This document shows, in pieces, positions 16,237-23,910 of a stretch of DNA of 27,179 nt (the first letter of the stretch is position 1; each line of letters opens with the position of its first letter). The DNA is from an uncultured Bacteroidales bacterium. Lineage in GTDB: Bacteria; Bacteroidota; Bacteroidia; Bacteroidales; Muribaculaceae. Location: positions 1 to 27,179 of the forward strand of contig URIC01000036.1 in NCBI GenBank assembly GCA_900547755.1, given 5' to 3'. A program made the position numbers and the translations under genes. The notes under the pieces were generated by a model. That model was not told the DNA's origin. It did no database searches and saw only the letters and a list, made by a program, of their open reading frames with translations.

Positions 16237-16264
16237 TCAGACAACCGACAACAAATTTCAGACA
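16237..16264 (-). promoter_or_regulatory. Candidate AraC-type operator: direct repeats 21 bp apart
   Basis: TCAGACA (plus-strand reading) occurs at 16237-16243 and again at 16258-16264, exactly 21 bases apart, each preceded by an A-rich run and followed by a partly shared CG pair and A. Direct half-sites two helical turns apart are the classic layout for AraC-family DNA-binding domains. The pair lies between the stop of the AraC-type regulator and the operon promoter, about 66 bases upstream of its -33 element. Binding is untested inference. Confidence 0.35.
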
Positions 16265-16273
16265 GTCGTAAAT

Positions 16274-17839
16274 CTATTTCCCGGCGCGTTTCGCCGAGCG
16301 CAGATACTCCGTCGGCGTGAGTCCGGTATGCTTTTTGAATACCTCGCTGAAATAGGTGCGGCTCTTGAAACCGAGGCTCGAAGCAATGCCTGCCATATTA
16401 AGTGAACCGGCAATCTCCGGAGTTGCCAGTATCCTGCAGGCTTCCTTAATTCGCAATTCCTGAACCACAAGATTGAAATTCTTTCCAAAAACGGAGTTCA
16501 ACACTTTAGAGATACGGCGCGAATGGACCCCTGTCAGCATCGCTGCCTTTTCTACTGAAAACCCGATTTCAAAAATTTCGGCAGACTTTTCAAGCACTTC
16601 CATTATTCGCTGACCTTCCTCATAATCCTCTGTATCGATGTCCGGAGACACCGACGGTTTTGCAACTATGGATTCGTTTTTCAAAAACAGCTCATCCTGA
16701 CTTCTTCGCAGACGGCGGCGAGAACGAATGACCAGCACCAAAGCCACTGCAAGCGCCATAGTCGATAATATGCACACAAAGGATATTATAAACCAAGCCT
16801 TGCGCCGGGCATTCAGGCGTGTGACTTCGCCGCTCATATTGTTAAGCCGGAATTGCGACTCCGCAGCCATCAGCTGCCTGTTTGAAGCCAGGATGCCCAG
16901 GGTGTCGGAATTTTCATAGTACATCAATTTATACTTTGATGCCTGCTCCCGCTCACCTATACTGTCGTATAGTCTGGACAGTATCAGTGAAACCGATGAA
17001 ATCTGTTCCCCTTTGTAGTCATCGTAATTGTCGAGTATCTCTTTGATGGCGAGACGCGGCTCTCCACGCAGTTGCAATACACGGCTGCGTAAAAGCACGG
17101 ACATGAAATGGCTACGGTCAGGAGTCAGCTCGGCATCGTTCACCGAGTCTGCTTTCAGAAAATAATCATAGGCGTCGTCCCAACGTTTTTCCAACAAGGC
17201 ATTGCCCCCTGAATATAGGAACTGTGCAAAGCCTTTCATGTTGGCATCGGGTATTTTAATTGAGCCGAATTTATCCAGATCCGCCTTTATATCCGCCACG
17301 TCACGGTCCATAATCGCCTGAAAGACAAGATTACGAAAAGCAGTGAGATATGTTCTCCAGGCCTTTTGCTTCAAAGCCAGTTGCGCGGAGCGTCGGTTAT
17401 AGCGTATTACATAATCTATTTGGTTTGTATAAGTGAAAATGTTGGCCATATTCACATAGATTAGAGGCAACAATGTGCTGTCGCCGGCTTCATTCTCTAT
17501 TTGCTCGGCTGTCATGAGCGATATTAGAGCCGGACCTAACTGGCGTTGTTCGAAAAGTTCCACATAACCTTTGCTGTTATATGCTTTTGCGCAGGAAACC
17601 TTGTCTGCTTGCGGCATGGATTCATTGTATTGTCCGATAACCACGCTGAAATACGCCAACGCGCTGTCCGGTTTGTTCTCGTAAACACAGTCAATCCCCT
17701 TTTCCACCACCGCATCCAGCGGTTGCACAAGAAGCGGATTATAAAAGTCTTTGGAGTATCTGTTTTCTCCCTTTATGTATATGGCAATGCCACAACAGAT
17801 TATGACAGAAGCCAATAGTACCAATAATTTTCGTTTCAT
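16274..17839 (-). CDS. Membrane-anchored TPR-AraC transcriptional regulator
   Basis: This is a one-component regulator of 521 aa with a split topology. Residues 3-23 form a signal-anchor or signal sequence. A helical region of TPR-like repeats follows at about 40-335 (ALAYFSVVIGQYNE, AYDYFLKADSVNDAEL, LYDSIGEREQASKYK). A transmembrane helix at about 348-371 (WFIISFVCILSTMALAVALVLVI) and a basic stop-transfer (RSRRRLRRS) come next. The C-terminal AraC/XylS helix-turn-helix domain is at about 425-515, with GIASSLGFKSRTYFSEVFKKHTG as the second HTH. The TPR part is thus predicted to face the periplasm and the HTH the cytoplasm. ATG 17839 starts directly with MKRKLLVLLAS; a 15-residue upstream extension would spoil this. 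It lies upstream of, and on the same strand as, the secreted-protein operon, which is the likely target. The signal sensed is unknown. Confidence 0.88.
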   Translation of the reverse strand: MKRKLLVLLASVIICCGIAIYIKGENRYSKDFYNPLLVQPLDAVVEKGIDCVYENKPDSALAYFSVVIGQYNESMPQADKVSCAKAYNSKGYVELFEQRQLGPALISLMTAEQIENEAGDSTLLPLIYVNMANIFTYTNQIDYVIRYNRRSAQLALKQKAWRTYLTAFRNLVFQAIMDRDVADIKADLDKFGSIKIPDANMKGFAQFLYSGGNALLEKRWDDAYDYFLKADSVNDAELTPDRSHFMSVLLRSRVLQLRGEPRLAIKEILDNYDDYKGEQISSVSLILSRLYDSIGEREQASKYKLMYYENSDTLGILASNRQLMAAESQFRLNNMSGEVTRLNARRKAWFIISFVCILSTMALAVALVLVIRSRRRLRRSQDELFLKNESIVAKPSVSPDIDTEDYEEGQRIMEVLEKSAEIFEIGFSVEKAAMLTGVHSRRISKVLNSVFGKNFNLVVQELRIKEACRILATPEIAGSLNMAGIASSLGFKSRTYFSEVFKKHTGLTPTEYLRSAKRAGK

Positions 17840-17925
17840 CAAAATTCGGTTGGTTCTGATTATTTCGAGATTTGATAGCCACAATGGCAGAATAATATGC
17901 GAATTTACAAATAAAATCCTTTATT

Positions 17926-18018
17926 TCCTAATTTTCACTGATACTCTCTGCATTATTTACTGAATCCCGCAGGATTTATTGCCGTTTCCGAGAAAGCAGC
18001 CTCAGTTTCCTATTTTCG
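17926..18018. promoter_or_regulatory. Shared T-rich motif copies between the regulator and the lipoprotein gene
   Basis: TCCTATTTTCG occurs at 18008-18018, and a near copy, TCCTAATTTTC, at 17926-17936. The same 11 bases recur exactly at 16191-16201, 20 bases beyond the -33 element of the secreted-protein operon. All copies lie in gaps beside the AraC-type regulator, so they may be binding sites. The motif is T-rich and could recur by chance. No clear TAnnTTTG box for the regulator gene itself was found in this 292-base gap. Confidence 0.3.
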
Positions 18019-18104
18019 GATAATGCTTTAGAAATCGCCGGCCAGTTTACACCGCCCCGCGCCTGTCGGGCTGCCAGTTATTACTGATTGTCAAAGTATT
18101 TTTG

Positions 18105-18112
18105 TAAATTTG
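18105..18112 (+). promoter_or_regulatory. -7 box of the lipoprotein gene
   Basis: TAAATTTG matches the Bacteroidetes -7 consensus TAnnTTTG and lies 20 bases before the ATG at 18132. That would give a very short leader. No TTTG is present at the expected -33 position, so the promoter may be weak or need an activator. Confidence 0.45.
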
Positions 18113-18131
18113 CGGTCTGAAACAGATTCTT

Positions 18132-19211
18132 ATGAGACTATACAAGCTATTTTCGGGCGTGCTGCTTATAGCTCTGTGCGCCGCTGTGTGTTCCTGCACC
18201 AAGGAGCGCAAGTTTACCGTAGAAGGACAATTGGAGGGAAAAGCGCCGGAAAAGGTTTCTCTTGAACGCAACGACCCTCAGGCCGGCTGGATAATGGTAC
18301 AGGAAGTTCATCCGGGCGATGACGGCTCTTTCTCTCTGAGCTACGAAGCGCCGGATTATCCCCAGCTGTTCCGCATCGACTGCGGAGGCAAATACGTGTA
18401 CCTGCCCGTAGACAGTACCGAGAATTTCGCGTTAAAGGCCAATAGCGCCGACATAAGTCGTGGATTCACCCTTTCCGGCTCCCCTCAGGCCCAGGCCATG
18501 ACCGCCTTCGAGGCCGAGGCTTCCCGGATAGAGGCTTGCGACAATCCCGACTCGGTGGAGAGTTTCAAGCGCCGCGTCTTCAACAATTATCTGAAGGAGG
18601 CCAAAGCCAATATCTTCTCATATTATGTACTGACCAGGAAGATGGGGGACGGCTATCTCATAGACTACACCGACCCGCTGTATGCCGCCGTGGCCACTTC
18701 GTTCAAGACCTATAAGCCGGATGACCCGCACACACAGCTTCTCGCGGAACAGGCCATAAAGGGTCGCAGGGAAATGAATCGCCGCAAGGGAAAACAACAA
18801 GTGGTGCAGGCTCAGCAGAGCGCAATGATAGAGGTGGAGCTGCCCGACATAAACGACCGTAAGGTGCGTCTCTCCTCACTCTTGGGCAAGGGGAAGCCGG
18901 TAGTGCTCGCCTTCGGAGGTCTCACTATTCCGGATGCCACAGCCATCAATATGCAGCTGCGCAAGATTTACGATACCGGACAAGCCGACATCTACCAGGT
19001 ATGCCTGGACTCCGACCGCTTCGCCTGGGCCCAGGGTGCCAAGGGACTTCCCTGGACAGTGGTCTTTGACCCGGAGGGACTGCAAAGCACCGCTGCCATG
19101 CGTTACAACCTCGCCTCCGTGCCCGCCTACTTCGTGTATAACCGTTCCGGCGAATTGGTCAGCTCCACCGGCTCGGTCACAGAACTCTCCTCTCTGCTCT
19201 CTAACTTGTAA
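18132..19211 (+). CDS. Thioredoxin-fold lipoprotein lacking the CxxC active site
   Basis: This is an exported lipoprotein of 359 aa. The signal peptide ends in a lipobox-like AAVCSC (lipidated Cys probably C22), followed by TKERKFTVEGQL. The N-terminal region (about 26-120) is a beta domain of the DUF4369 type common in Bacteroidota thioredoxin lipoproteins. A helical linker (about 120-230) follows, then an AhpC-TSA/thioredoxin-like domain (about 235-359: ELPDINDRKVRLSSLLGKGK, PVVLAFGG). Where active members carry WCxxC after this strand, here the chain reads FGGLTIPDATAIN (261-273) with no Cys. The cis-Pro motif is retained (SVPAYFV, P331). It is therefore probably a binding or structural protein rather than an oxidoreductase. 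It is divergent from the TPR-AraC gene, and a hairpin terminator follows. Confidence 0.87.
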   Translation: MRLYKLFSGVLLIALCAAVCSCTKERKFTVEGQLEGKAPEKVSLERNDPQAGWIMVQEVHPGDDGSFSLSYEAPDYPQLFRIDCGGKYVYLPVDSTENFALKANSADISRGFTLSGSPQAQAMTAFEAEASRIEACDNPDSVESFKRRVFNNYLKEAKANIFSYYVLTRKMGDGYLIDYTDPLYAAVATSFKTYKPDDPHTQLLAEQAIKGRREMNRRKGKQQVVQAQQSAMIEVELPDINDRKVRLSSLLGKGKPVVLAFGGLTIPDATAINMQLRKIYDTGQADIYQVCLDSDRFAWAQGAKGLPWTVVFDPEGLQSTAAMRYNLASVPAYFVYNRSGELVSSTGSVTELSSLLSNL

Positions 19212-19223
19212 ATAACCCTCTTT

Positions 19224-19265
19224 AAAAACTTCAGAGGCCGTGTCAAGATTCTGACACGGCCTCTG
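19224..19265. terminator. Bidirectional intrinsic terminator between the lipoprotein gene and pnp
   Basis: CAGAGGCCGTGTCA (19232-19245) and TGACACGGCCTCTG (19252-19265) form a perfect 14-bp stem with a 6-base loop. On the minus strand it is followed by a run of T (complement of 19224-19228), which fits the end of pnp. On + the stem leads into CTTATAT. It lies between convergent genes ending at 19211 and 19286. Confidence 0.85.
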
Positions 19266-19285
19266 CTTATATAGGTTGTTCGTTA

Positions 19286-21562
19286 TCAGTGGCGGGGACC
19301 ACGGCCTTCGCCTCTGTCATTGCCCTCGCGACGGGGACCACGGGGACGGTCGCCGTCACGGCGGGGAGGACGGCCTTCGCCACGCGGTGCGCGGGGACGG
19401 CGCTCAGGCTCTGTCCAGCCTTCCGGCTTGGGCTGCAGCGCACGCATGGACAGACGATATTTGCCGGTCTTGGGGTCTATCTCAAGCAGCTTCACTGTCA
19501 CCTCGTCACCCTCTTTGAGGCCGCTGGCTTCCATGTCGGCCAGGCGGTCCCAGGAAATCTCGGAGATGTGGAGCAGTCCATCCTTGCCGGGCATGAACTC
19601 TACAAACGCGCCAAATTCCAGAATACTGCGTACCTTGCCGGTGTAGGTCTCCCCTACCTCGGGCAAAGCAACGATGGCCTTCACACGGGCCAGGGCCGCG
19701 TCAAGGCTCTCCTTGTTGGCGGATGCAATCTCCACCTTGCCTACGCCGCGCTCCATGTCCTCGTCAATAGAGATAGTGGCGCCGGTCTCCTCCTGGATGC
19801 CTTGAATGACTTTTCCGCCGGGGCCGATGACAGCGCCGATAAGGTCTTTGGGTATCTCGAAGCTGATAAGACGGGGCACATTGGGTTTGTAATCGGGACG
19901 GGGTTCGGGCTGTGCCTCATTGATGAGACCCAGGATGTGCATACGTCCCTGACGGGCCTGTTCGAGCGCCTGAGCCAGAATTTCGTAGCTGAGACCGTCG
20001 CACTTGATATCCATCTGGGTGGCGGTGATGCCGTCCTTGGTACCTGTCACCTTGAAGTCCATGTCGCCGAGGTGGTCCTCATCGCCCAGGATGTCGGTGA
20101 GTACCGTCCACTTCTTGCCGTCGGAGATAAGGCCCATGGCCACACCGGCCACGGGGCGTTTCATCCGCACGCCTGCGTCAAGCAGGGCGAGCGTGCCGCC
20201 GCAGACAGTGGCCATGGAGGAGGAACCGTTGCTCTCCAGGATATCGCTCACGATACGGCAGGTGTAGGGGAAGCCGTCGGGGAACATACGCTTAAGGGCG
20301 CGATGGGCCAGGTTGCCATGGCCTATCTCACGACGGCCTACGCCACGCTGGGGACGGGCTTCGCCTGTGGAGAAGGGAGGGAAGTTGTAGTGGAGCAGGA
20401 AGCGTTCCTTGCCGTGGTTCAGCACATCGTCCACTATCTTCTCGTCAAGAGTGGTGCCGAGGGTGCAGGTCACAAGGGCCTGAGTCTCGCCACGGGTGAA
20501 GACAGCCGAACCGTGAGGGCCTGGAATGTAGTCTGTCTCAATCCAGATGGGACGCACGGTGACAGTGTCGCGTCCATCCAGACGAATCCCCTCGTCCAGG
20601 ACGCAACGGCGCATGGCCTCTTTCTCCACATCGTGGTAGTAACGTTTCACCATAGCTATGCGCTGGTCCTCGTTGTAAAAGGCGAGCTGCTCCTCTGTCA
20701 TCTCGGGGAGGGACTCTATGTATTCATCGCAGATAGCGCCGAAAGAGTCGGCTCGCCAGTGCTTGTCGGGGTTACCGGCACGGGCTATGGCGTATGCCTT
20801 GTCGTAGCACTTGGCATGGACGTCGGCACGGAGCGCATCGTCGTTCACCTCGTGGCAATACTCGCGCTTTGTCTCGTGACCGCTTTCCTTCATCAGCTCC
20901 ATCTGAGCCACGCAGTGCTTCTTGATTTCCTCGTGAGCGACTTTCAGGGCTTCGAGCAGTTCAGCCTCGCTGACCTCGTCCATCTCGCCCTCCACCATCA
21001 TTATATTGTCGTAGGTGGCTCCAACCATAAGCTCGATATCGGCCTTTTCAATCTGGGCGAAGGTGGGATTGATGACCCACTGTCCCTCCACACGGGCCAC
21101 ACGCACCTCGGAGATGGGGCCGTTGAAGGGTATGTCGGAACAAGCCAGGGCGGCGGAAGCCGCGATACCGGCCAAGGCATCGGGAGCATCCTCCTCGGAA
21201 GCTGAATATAATGTCACATTCACGAATGTCTCGGCGTGGTAGTTGTCCGGGAAAAGGGGACGCAACACACGGTCTACAAGGCGTGATGTGAGGATTTCGT
21301 AATCGGAAGCGCGGCCCTCGCGTTTGAGGAAACCGCCGGGGTAACGGCCTATGGAGGCATATTTCTCTTTGTACTCTACGGTGAGGGGCATGAAGTCCAC
21401 ACCCTCGTTGGCCTCCTTGGCGGAGCAGACGGTGGCCAGAAGCATGGTGTCGCCCATACGTACCTCCACCGCGCCGTCGGCCTGCTTGGCCAGCTTGCCA
21501 GTCTCTATCGTAATCTGGCGGCCATCAGCCAATTCAATGGTTTTTTTAACCGGGTTAAGCAT
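19286..21562 (-). CDS. pnp: Polyribonucleotide nucleotidyltransferase (PNPase)
   Basis: PNPase is a 3'-5' phosphorolytic exoribonuclease active in mRNA turnover. The 758-aa chain has two RNase PH-like domains (first from KKTIELADGRQITIETGK; second from VRPIWIETDYIPGPHGS) and the catalytic-core motifs FPPFSTGE, GRREIGHGNLA and LGDEDHLGDMDFKVTGT. A KH domain (about 570-630, IGPGGKVIQGIQEETGA) and an S1 domain (about 640-705, GKVRSILEFGAFVEF) follow. The last 50 residues are an Arg/Gly/Pro-rich tail (RRPRAPRGEGRPP and on), probably disordered and RNA-binding. I chose ATG 21562; a longer frame to 21631 would start upstream of the promoter's -7 box and has no homology-like sequence. Promoter at 21601-21632, terminator at 19224-19265: a single-gene unit. 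No rpsO precedes it, unlike in E. coli. Confidence 0.97.
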   Translation of the reverse strand: MLNPVKKTIELADGRQITIETGKLAKQADGAVEVRMGDTMLLATVCSAKEANEGVDFMPLTVEYKEKYASIGRYPGGFLKREGRASDYEILTSRLVDRVLRPLFPDNYHAETFVNVTLYSASEEDAPDALAGIAASAALACSDIPFNGPISEVRVARVEGQWVINPTFAQIEKADIELMVGATYDNIMMVEGEMDEVSEAELLEALKVAHEEIKKHCVAQMELMKESGHETKREYCHEVNDDALRADVHAKCYDKAYAIARAGNPDKHWRADSFGAICDEYIESLPEMTEEQLAFYNEDQRIAMVKRYYHDVEKEAMRRCVLDEGIRLDGRDTVTVRPIWIETDYIPGPHGSAVFTRGETQALVTCTLGTTLDEKIVDDVLNHGKERFLLHYNFPPFSTGEARPQRGVGRREIGHGNLAHRALKRMFPDGFPYTCRIVSDILESNGSSSMATVCGGTLALLDAGVRMKRPVAGVAMGLISDGKKWTVLTDILGDEDHLGDMDFKVTGTKDGITATQMDIKCDGLSYEILAQALEQARQGRMHILGLINEAQPEPRPDYKPNVPRLISFEIPKDLIGAVIGPGGKVIQGIQEETGATISIDEDMERGVGKVEIASANKESLDAALARVKAIVALPEVGETYTGKVRSILEFGAFVEFMPGKDGLLHISEISWDRLADMEASGLKEGDEVTVKLLEIDPKTGKYRLSMRALQPKPEGWTEPERRPRAPRGEGRPPRRDGDRPRGPRREGNDRGEGRGPRH

Positions 21563-21600
21563 AAATTTTTTCTGATATTTTCTTTCTTCGTAAATTCGCG

Positions 21601-21632
21601 CAAAGGTACGGAAAATTTCTGACATACACAAA
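21601..21632 (-). promoter_or_regulatory. Promoter of pnp
   Basis: The minus strand has TTTG (complement of 21629-21632), a 20-base spacer and TACCTTTG (complement of 21601-21608), a full match to the Bacteroidetes consensus. The predicted start is about 32 bases before ATG 21562. This excludes the longer pnp reading frame. Confidence 0.75.
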
Positions 21633-21690
21633 TCCTGATTCGTGTGGTTCGCCGAACAGTTTCACTACCCTTGTAAATGCAGTAGACCGT

Positions 21691-22776
21691 TTAAAAATCG
21701 ACGTTTCCGATTGGTGTCGCGCCGATGCCAGGCAAATCCGGGAGGGTGACTTTCCCGTCCACGATTTTCATGCCCGAGAACAGGTCGTTGGCTATAAGCA
21801 GATTTCCGTCCAGGTCTACCCAGTCGGCCAGAGGGGCGAGCTGCGATGCCGCAGAGACGGCGCAGGAGGTCTCGGTCATACAGCCTATCATCACTTTCAT
21901 GCCGAGGGCACGGGCGGTGACAGCCATCTTATATGCGTCATGCAGACCGGCGCTTTTCATCAGCTTGATGTTGATGCCGTCATAGGCGTGCGCCAGGGGA
22001 GCCACATCGTCCGAAATCTGCACCGCCTCATCGGCTATTATGGGCAGCGGGGACCTGGCCTTGAGCCACGCATGTCCCTCCATGTCATGCTTGTCCATGG
22101 GTTGCTCCACGAACAGCACATTCTTGTCGGCCAGCCACAATATGTTGTCCAGAGCCTCTTGGGGCGTTTTCCACCCCTGGTTTACATCCACACAGATGGG
22201 GCGGTCGGTGTGTTTGCGTATGGTCTCTATCAACTGCCTGTCTCCGGGCAAGCCCATCTTCACTTTCAGTATTTTATACGGCTCGGCCTCGGCTATTTTG
22301 CGGGCTAACTCCTCGGGGGTGTCGTTAGTTATAGTGTAGGAGGTGCAGGGTGTGTTCTGCGGGTTCAGTCCCCAGATACGGTGCCAGGGCTTACCCATCA
22401 GTTTGCCCGTAAGGTCATGCAACGCTATATCCACGGCAGCCTTCGCAGCCCTATTGCCGGGAGCCAGCGAATCCATATAGGCATGTATCTCCTCGAAAGC
22501 GAAAGGGTCCGAGAGACGTTCAGGGTCTATTCGCGCGAGGAAAGCGGTGACAGACTCCACCGACTCGCCGAGATACGGGGGCATGGAAGCCTCGCCGTAG
22601 CCCACAACCGAATCTAAGGCTATCTCCACCTGCACGCCCGGCGTCACCGTGCGGGACATGGATGCAAGATTGAAGGAATGTCGCAGTTTCAGCTCATACG
22701 GATAATATGTCAGAGTTACGCCCATAGCACTCACAGCATAACAGATGGCCAATAGGAGCCACGTAATCTTCTTCAT
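21691..22776 (-). CDS. Dipeptide epimerase (L-Ala-D/L-Glu type) with signal peptide
   Basis: This is an enolase-superfamily epimerase of 361 aa of the muconate lactonizing subgroup. Catalytic K173 lies in the KVK motif (171-173), and Mg2+ ligands are D197 (VDVNQGW), E224 (VEQP) and D249 (IADEA). The second acid/base is K271 (INIKLMKSAG), and the D321-x-D323 motif (WVDLDGNLL) binds the substrate amino group and marks dipeptide epimerases. Members interconvert L-Ala-D-Glu and L-Ala-L-Glu in murein peptide recycling. Here the N-terminus (MKKITWLLLAICYAVSAMG) is a convincing signal peptide, so the enzyme is predicted to act in the periplasm rather than the cytoplasm. It appears to be a single gene with a -7 box at 22792-22799. 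Substrate specificity cannot be fixed from sequence; other dipeptides are possible. Confidence 0.9.
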   Translation of the reverse strand: MKKITWLLLAICYAVSAMGVTLTYYPYELKLRHSFNLASMSRTVTPGVQVEIALDSVVGYGEASMPPYLGESVESVTAFLARIDPERLSDPFAFEEIHAYMDSLAPGNRAAKAAVDIALHDLTGKLMGKPWHRIWGLNPQNTPCTSYTITNDTPEELARKIAEAEPYKILKVKMGLPGDRQLIETIRKHTDRPICVDVNQGWKTPQEALDNILWLADKNVLFVEQPMDKHDMEGHAWLKARSPLPIIADEAVQISDDVAPLAHAYDGINIKLMKSAGLHDAYKMAVTARALGMKVMIGCMTETSCAVSAASQLAPLADWVDLDGNLLIANDLFSGMKIVDGKVTLPDLPGIGATPIGNVDF

Positions 22777-22791
22777 ACGCTAACTTTTTCA

Positions 22792-22799
22792 CAAAATTA
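22792..22799 (-). promoter_or_regulatory. -7 box of the dipeptide epimerase gene
   Basis: TAATTTTG on the minus strand matches TAnnTTTG and lies 15 bases before the ATG. No TTTG occurs at the -33 distance, so the promoter is only half supported. The preceding terminator at 22843-22884 means the gene needs its own promoter. Confidence 0.4.
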
Positions 22800-22842
22800 C
22801 AAAATTTCCTTTTTCTGACCGCGTCTTTTTCGCATTATTAAC

Positions 22843-22884
22843 ATAAAGCGGTTTCAGCCGCTACAAGGGCTGAAACCGCTTTAT
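22843..22884 (-). terminator. Intrinsic terminator of the rlmN/coiled-coil unit
   Basis: The arms 22843-22859 and 22868-22884 form a perfect 17-bp stem (core AAAGCGGTTTCAGCC) with an 8-base loop. On the minus strand the stem ends in CTTTAT and leads into an AT-rich stretch. It lies 21 bases after the stop of the coiled-coil gene. Confidence 0.8.
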
Positions 22885-22905
22885 CGTCACCTGTCGGGAG
22901 ACAGA

Positions 22906-23880
22906 TTAGTTGAGAGTGAAGTGCTTGGTGGTAAGGCGTGTGCCGTCGCAGAAAATGCTGACGGTGTACGAACCGGGAGTAAGAGTCGTGTTTACATTCC
23001 AGTAAATGATGTCGCTCTTCTCGTCGTTGGAATACTCTATATTCTTGGCAGCAGTGGCGTGCAGGGTGGCGCCATCGGCCGTGAAAGAACCGGCGCCGCC
23101 GAGCTGTTGCCCCTCCGGCGTCTTGATTATTACATAGAAGGTCTTCATGCCGGCAGAGGCCGTATTGTTGGGGGTGATGGTGAAGCTGACACCGAGCTGG
23201 GTAGCCTTCTTCACCTTCTTCTCGCTCTTGCCCTTCTTATTGTAGGCATGCAGATTCACTCCGGTAAGGGTGAGGCGTCTGGCATTGTTGACGGTAGTGG
23301 TAAGCTGTTCGTTCTTGCTTCTGGTATCCGTCACTGTCTGCTCCAGGGAGCGGTTCTTCTCGGAGAGTTCGGTGTTGATAGCCACCTGCTCGTTGTACTT
23401 CTCGGTCATTTCCCCGAGGCGGCCGAGAAGGTCCTTGCAGTAATCCTTGAGCTGGGCTATCTGGCCTTCGAGGTCCGAGACTTTCTGGCGATAGGAATCT
23501 ATCTCGGCCTGGGAACGCTTGCCGTTCCTGGCGGCTTTCTGACGCTCCTCTTTCAGCTCCGCCATCAGTTTTTCAATGTTGTTGCGGGCCTCGTCGTATT
23601 TCTTTTTCAGTTCCTGCTGCTCAGGGCTGAGGTCAGTGCCGAGGTCGCTGAGGTCGCGGTCCATCACGTCAAGGGCAGCCATATCTGCCACCAAGCGCAG
23701 CGAGTCGTTCTGCATCTGGAGGTAATCATCCGCATCAGCTTTGGATACAGGTACCTCGGTAGCGGTCTGAGCCGATTCGTCATCAGAACCGGAGTCCAAC
23801 AGGAGCCATACGAGTACGCCTATAAGTATCACCACTACTCCTATGCCGGAGAAAAGCACTATTTTCTGATTCTTATCCAT
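22906..23880 (-). CDS. Membrane-anchored coiled-coil protein of unknown function
   Basis: I do not recognise a named family. The 324-aa chain has a short cytoplasmic start (MDKNQK), one transmembrane helix (about residues 8-28) and an acidic linker (DSGSDDESAQ). A long heptad-like, highly charged helix spans about 80-200 (ELKKKYDEARNNIEKLMAEL, VSDLEGQIAQLKDY, LSEKNRSLEQTV) and should form a coiled coil. The last 115 residues are a beta-rich domain (LTLTGVNLHAYNKKGK ... TLTPGSYTVSIFCDGTRLTTKHF). The coiled coil and beta domain are predicted to be periplasmic. It starts 30 bases after rlmN and shares its terminator, so the two are probably co-transcribed. Similar coiled-coil proteins are often mislabelled as SMC-like; there is no ATPase here. 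An envelope scaffold role is inference. Confidence 0.8.
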   Translation of the reverse strand: MDKNQKIVLFSGIGVVVILIGVLVWLLLDSGSDDESAQTATEVPVSKADADDYLQMQNDSLRLVADMAALDVMDRDLSDLGTDLSPEQQELKKKYDEARNNIEKLMAELKEERQKAARNGKRSQAEIDSYRQKVSDLEGQIAQLKDYCKDLLGRLGEMTEKYNEQVAINTELSEKNRSLEQTVTDTRSKNEQLTTTVNNARRLTLTGVNLHAYNKKGKSEKKVKKATQLGVSFTITPNNTASAGMKTFYVIIKTPEGQQLGGAGSFTADGATLHATAAKNIEYSNDEKSDIIYWNVNTTLTPGSYTVSIFCDGTRLTTKHFTLN

Positions 23881-23910
23881 AAATATCTATCAAGTATCTA
23901 TCGTTGGGAA

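Noticed and set aside
17840..17884. Longer start for the TPR-AraC regulator
   Set aside because: ATG 17839 gives a basic N-terminus directly followed by the hydrophobic segment; the extension is polar and unlikely.
19289..21205. Open frame of 638 codons on + opposite pnp
   Set aside because: It lies entirely antisense to a clear PNPase, has no recognisable domain, and its length follows from the codon bias of the gene below it.
21563..21631. Longer pnp start adding 23 residues
   Set aside because: The added part overlaps the consensus promoter at 21601-21632 and looks unlike PNPase; MLNPVKKTIEL is a natural start.
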